Positions 61,752 to 64,000 of a stretch of DNA of 64,000 bases are shown piece after piece. Location of the stretch: positions 62,001 through 126,000 of the forward strand of contig AJXE01000005.1 of the NCBI GenBank assembly GCA_000263395.1, given 5' to 3'. Source of the stretch: Stutzerimonas stutzeri TS44. GTDB lineage: Bacteria; Pseudomonadota; Gammaproteobacteria; Pseudomonadales; Pseudomonadaceae. A model generated the notes under the pieces. It was given only the letters and a program-made list of their open reading frames with translations. It made no database searches and was not told the DNA's origin. A program made the translations under genes and the position numbers. Positions within the stretch are counted from its first letter, which is position 1. Each line of letters begins with the position of its first letter.

Positions 61752-63059
61752 ATGATGAAGCGCTTCACTCTGTTGCCGCTGGCGCTGTGTGGCGGCCTGC
61801 TCGGCTTCACCCTGACCACGGCGGCGCAGCCCGCCGATCCGCTGTTCACCGTTGGCGTCTGCTCCCATGAGCTGCACAAGGGCGTAGTCGGCAAGCAGCC
61901 CGGCGCGCTCGCCAGCGCCGCCGGCATCACCTCGGTGCGCACCGATGCGCACTGGGCCTATGTGGAGCGCGAGCGCAACCGCCTGCTGATCGAACCCTCC
62001 TGGCAGCGCTACCTGGCCGACAACCGCCGTCACGGGCTGGATTCGCTGTTCATCCTCGGCTATGGCAACCGTTTTCACGGCGAGGGCGAGAAACCGCGCA
62101 GCGAGCCGGTGCGCGCGGCATTCAACCGCTACGTTGGCCACCTGGTCGGCGCGCTGAAGGGCCAGGTGGCGCACTACGAAGTGTGGAACGAGTGGGACGT
62201 GGAAGACCCGCACAGCCCCGTCTTCAGCGAGGACTACGCGCGCCTGATCGCCGATGCCGCCGGCATCATCCGCGAACAGGACCCCGCCGCGCGGGTGCTG
62301 GCCGGCGCGGTGACCACCCAGGGCATTGAGTCCGGCTTCGCCCAGCGGCTGGTCGAGCATGGCGTGCTGCAAGCGGTCGACGGCCTGTCGCTGCATCCGT
62401 ACGTGCACTGCCGCGGCTGGCGGCGCGACACCCCCGAGGCCTGGATCGACTGGCTCGCCGAGGTCGACCAGCAGCTGAGCGTAGCCGCCGGCCGGCCGGT
62501 GCCGCTGTACCTGACCGAGATGGCCTGGCCCGCCCACGACGGCGCCTGCGGCGTCAGCGAAACGCTGCAGGCGGCCTACCTGGCGCGCAGCTACTTCCTC
62601 GCCCGCACGCTGCCGAACATCAAGGGCATGTGGTGGTACGACTTCAGGAACGACGGCAGCGACCGCCACGAGCGCGAGCACAACTTCGGCCTGCTGCGCC
62701 ACGACTACTCGGCCAAGCCGGCGTACGCGGTGCTGCAGGCGATCAGCGAAATCGTCGGCGAATACGAACTGCGCGGCCACGAGCGCCGCGCCCGGGGCGC
62801 GGTGCTGCTGCGCTTCGCCCGTGGCGACGACGAACTGCTGGTCGCCTGGACCGGCGGCCGCCCGCGCACGCTGGCCATCGAAAGCCCCCACCGGCAGACC
62901 GGCAACGTACAGATGCTCGATACCGCCACGCCGCAGCGCGGACGCTTCACCAGCGACGTGCACTGGAACTGCGCCACCGCCGGCCAGGCCTGTACGGCGC
63001 GCATCGAGCTGAACGAGTTTCCCAAGATCATCAGCACCCGCGCCTCGGCGCCGCGCTGA
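61752..63059 (+). CDS. Secreted clan GH-A glycosidase, PslG-like (GH39-type)
   Basis: This 435-residue protein begins with a signal peptide (MMKRFTLLPLALCGGLLGFT, cleavage expected near residue 25). A (beta/alpha)8 glycosidase follows. The acid/base is E147 in YEVWNEWD (the Asn-Glu of clan GH-A), the nucleophile is E256 in LYLTEMAWP. Layout and motifs resemble PslG, the endoglycosidase of the P. aeruginosa Psl cluster that trims or releases matrix polysaccharide. It probably cleaves its own cluster's polymer in the periplasm. It lies 15 bases after the polymerase gene. Confidence 0.82.
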   Translation: MMKRFTLLPLALCGGLLGFTLTTAAQPADPLFTVGVCSHELHKGVVGKQPGALASAAGITSVRTDAHWAYVERERNRLLIEPSWQRYLADNRRHGLDSLFILGYGNRFHGEGEKPRSEPVRAAFNRYVGHLVGALKGQVAHYEVWNEWDVEDPHSPVFSEDYARLIADAAGIIREQDPAARVLAGAVTTQGIESGFAQRLVEHGVLQAVDGLSLHPYVHCRGWRRDTPEAWIDWLAEVDQQLSVAAGRPVPLYLTEMAWPAHDGACGVSETLQAAYLARSYFLARTLPNIKGMWWYDFRNDGSDRHEREHNFGLLRHDYSAKPAYAVLQAISEIVGEYELRGHERRARGAVLLRFARGDDELLVAWTGGRPRTLAIESPHRQTGNVQMLDTATPQRGRFTSDVHWNCATAGQACTARIELNEFPKIISTRASAPR

Positions 63060-63116
63060 AACATCGCGTCTTGCCAGTGCCGGAGCGCTGGCGCAGGCCT
63101 CTGAAGGAGTAGACCC

Positions 63117-64000
63117 ATGATCGTGATCAACGCCCGTTTCCTGACCCAGGAGATTCGCGGGGTGCAGCGCTTTGCCGAGCAGGTGTGCCTCGAACTGGGC
63201 AAGCTGCGCGGCGATCTGCTGTTCGTGGTGCCGCGCGACACCTGCCTGCGCGACAGCGCCGCGCAGCTCAACGTGCGCCACATCGGCCGCAACCGCGGCC
63301 ATCTGTGGGAGCAGCTGGACCTGCCCCTGTGGCTGACACGCAACGGCCGGCCGCCGCTGGTCTCGCTGTGCAACACGGCACCGCTGGCCTACGCCAACCA
63401 GATCGCCACGCATCACGACATCACCTACGTGCGCCACCCGGAAAGTTATTCGCCGCTGTTCCGCCGCTTCTACCAGACCATGACGCCGCTGCTGCTGCGC
63501 CGTATCCGCGCGCTGATCACCGTCAGCGAGTTCTCGCGCCGGGAAATCGCCCAGCATTACGGCTACCCCGCGCACCACATCTGCGTGGTGCCGAACGCCG
63601 TGGCGCCGCGCTTCACGCCATTCAGCGCGAGCGAGCGCGAAGGTGCGGCGAAGCCGTACCTGCTGGCCGTCTCCTCACCCAACGCGCACAAGAATTTCGA
63701 GCGGATGGTCGCCGCCTTTCTCAGCCTGGAGGGTTTCGACGATATCGAGCTGCGCATCGTCGGCGACTCGCATTCGGTGTTTTCCGCCGGCAACTGCCCG
63801 ATCAACGGCAACCAGCGCATCCGCATGCTCGGGCGCCTCAGCGACGAGGAGCTGGTGGAGGAATACCAGGGCGCGCGGGCGTTCGTGTTCCCCTCGCTGT
63901 ACGAAGGCTTCGGCATTCCGCCGCTGGAGGCGCAGGCCTGCGGCTGCCCGGTGATCGCCGCGCGTGCTGCGTCGATTCCCGAGGTGCTCGGCGAAAGCGC
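63117..64000 (+). CDS. Glycosyltransferase family 4, 3' end outside window
   Basis: This GT-B enzyme continues past the right edge; 294 codons are visible. AAGGAG lies eight bases before the ATG at 63117 ([19 protein letters not shown]). The middle has [18 protein letters not shown], the Rossmann turn before the donor domain, and the C-terminal part carries [22 protein letters not shown], the GT4 signature, with EX7E glutamates. It resembles WbaZ/MtfB-type mannosyltransferases, but the sugar is uncertain. It suggests that the polysaccharide cluster extends beyond this window. Confidence 0.9.
   Translation, partial: MIVINARFLTQEIRGVQRFAEQVCLELGKLRGDLLFVVPRDTCLRDSAAQLNVRHIGRNRGHLWEQLDLPLWLTRNGRPPLVSLCNTAPLAYANQIATHHDITYVRHPESYSPLFRRFYQTMTPLLLRRIRALITVSEFSRREIAQHYGYPAHHICVVPNAVAPRFTPFSASEREGAAKPYLLAVSSPNAHKNFERMVAAFLSLEGFDDIELRIVGDSHSVFSAGNCPINGNQRIRMLGRLSDEELVEEYQGARAFVFPSLYEGFGIPPLEAQACGCPVIAARAASIPEVLGES

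Noticed and set aside
60915-63578. Minus-strand open frame of 887 codons opposite the polysaccharide genes
   Set aside because: The plus-strand frames carry clear domain motifs (polymerase, GH-A glycosidase, GT4), whereas this frame is Arg/Ala/Gln-rich without any motif.

Overview
The window is ordinary chromosome from a GC-rich gammaproteobacterium of the Pseudomonas group, most likely a P. stutzeri (Stutzerimonas)-type organism. This rests on protein resemblance and on gene order: htpG to gltA, and metZ-purF-cvpA-folC-accD-trpF-truA-fimV-asd-leu, both follow P. aeruginosa as I remember it. No insertion sequence, prophage, CRISPR array or plasmid gene was recognised.

Layout. (1) 1-20067: the minus strand carries the 3'-truncated htpG, a membrane protein, two overlapping PaaI-type thioesterases, a DUF599 membrane protein and brnQ. 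Then comes the TCA block sucD-sucC, lpdG-sucB-sucA and sdhB-sdhA-sdhD-sdhC, with gltA divergent on the plus strand. Three small genes follow (a cysteine-cluster protein, a DUF486-type membrane protein and ppnP). (2) 20161-24381: a flagellar filament module, fliC-flaG-fliD-fliS and a FliT-like gene, headed by a textbook FliA (sigma-28) promoter. (3) 24784-27530: ligA and a tRNA-Val/tRNA-Asp pair with its own promoter and terminator. (4) 27781-30673: gspC-gspD of a type II secretion system, without gspE-M beside them. GspD carries an extra C-terminal SPOR domain. (5) 30725-46403: minus-strand housekeeping genes metZ, purF, cvpA, a DedD-like SPOR protein, folC, accD, trpF, truA, fimV, asd, leuB, leuD and leuC. 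(6) 46595-49962: a divergent LysR regulator, an SDR, dusC and two small proteins. (7) 49958-50320: two tandem, nearly identical initiator tRNA units. (8) 50321-51127: a gene-poor, AT-richer stretch with a JUMPstart/ops-like element. (9) 51128-64000: a plus-strand exopolysaccharide or O-antigen type cluster: a putative 2OG-Fe(II) oxygenase, a sugar aminotransferase, flippase, GT2, Wzc-type tyrosine kinase, WbqC-like protein, an RfaH-like antiterminator, GT4, Wzy-like polymerase, a secreted PslG-like glycosidase and a truncated GT4.

How the genes work together. The left third encodes most of the TCA cycle. The middle encodes amino-acid, purine, folate and fatty-acid precursor supply and FimV. 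The right end assembles and exports a surface polysaccharide.

Two points deserve most attention. First, the polysaccharide cluster encodes an RfaH paralogue and has ops-like DNA in its own leader, which suggests a self-contained and possibly autoregulatory antitermination circuit. Second, the last 76 residues of GspD align without gaps, at 38/76 identities, with the C-terminus of the DedD-like protein encoded about 3.5 kb away. This suggests that the secretin captured a peptidoglycan-binding domain. All calls come from reading the sequence; no database search was run.
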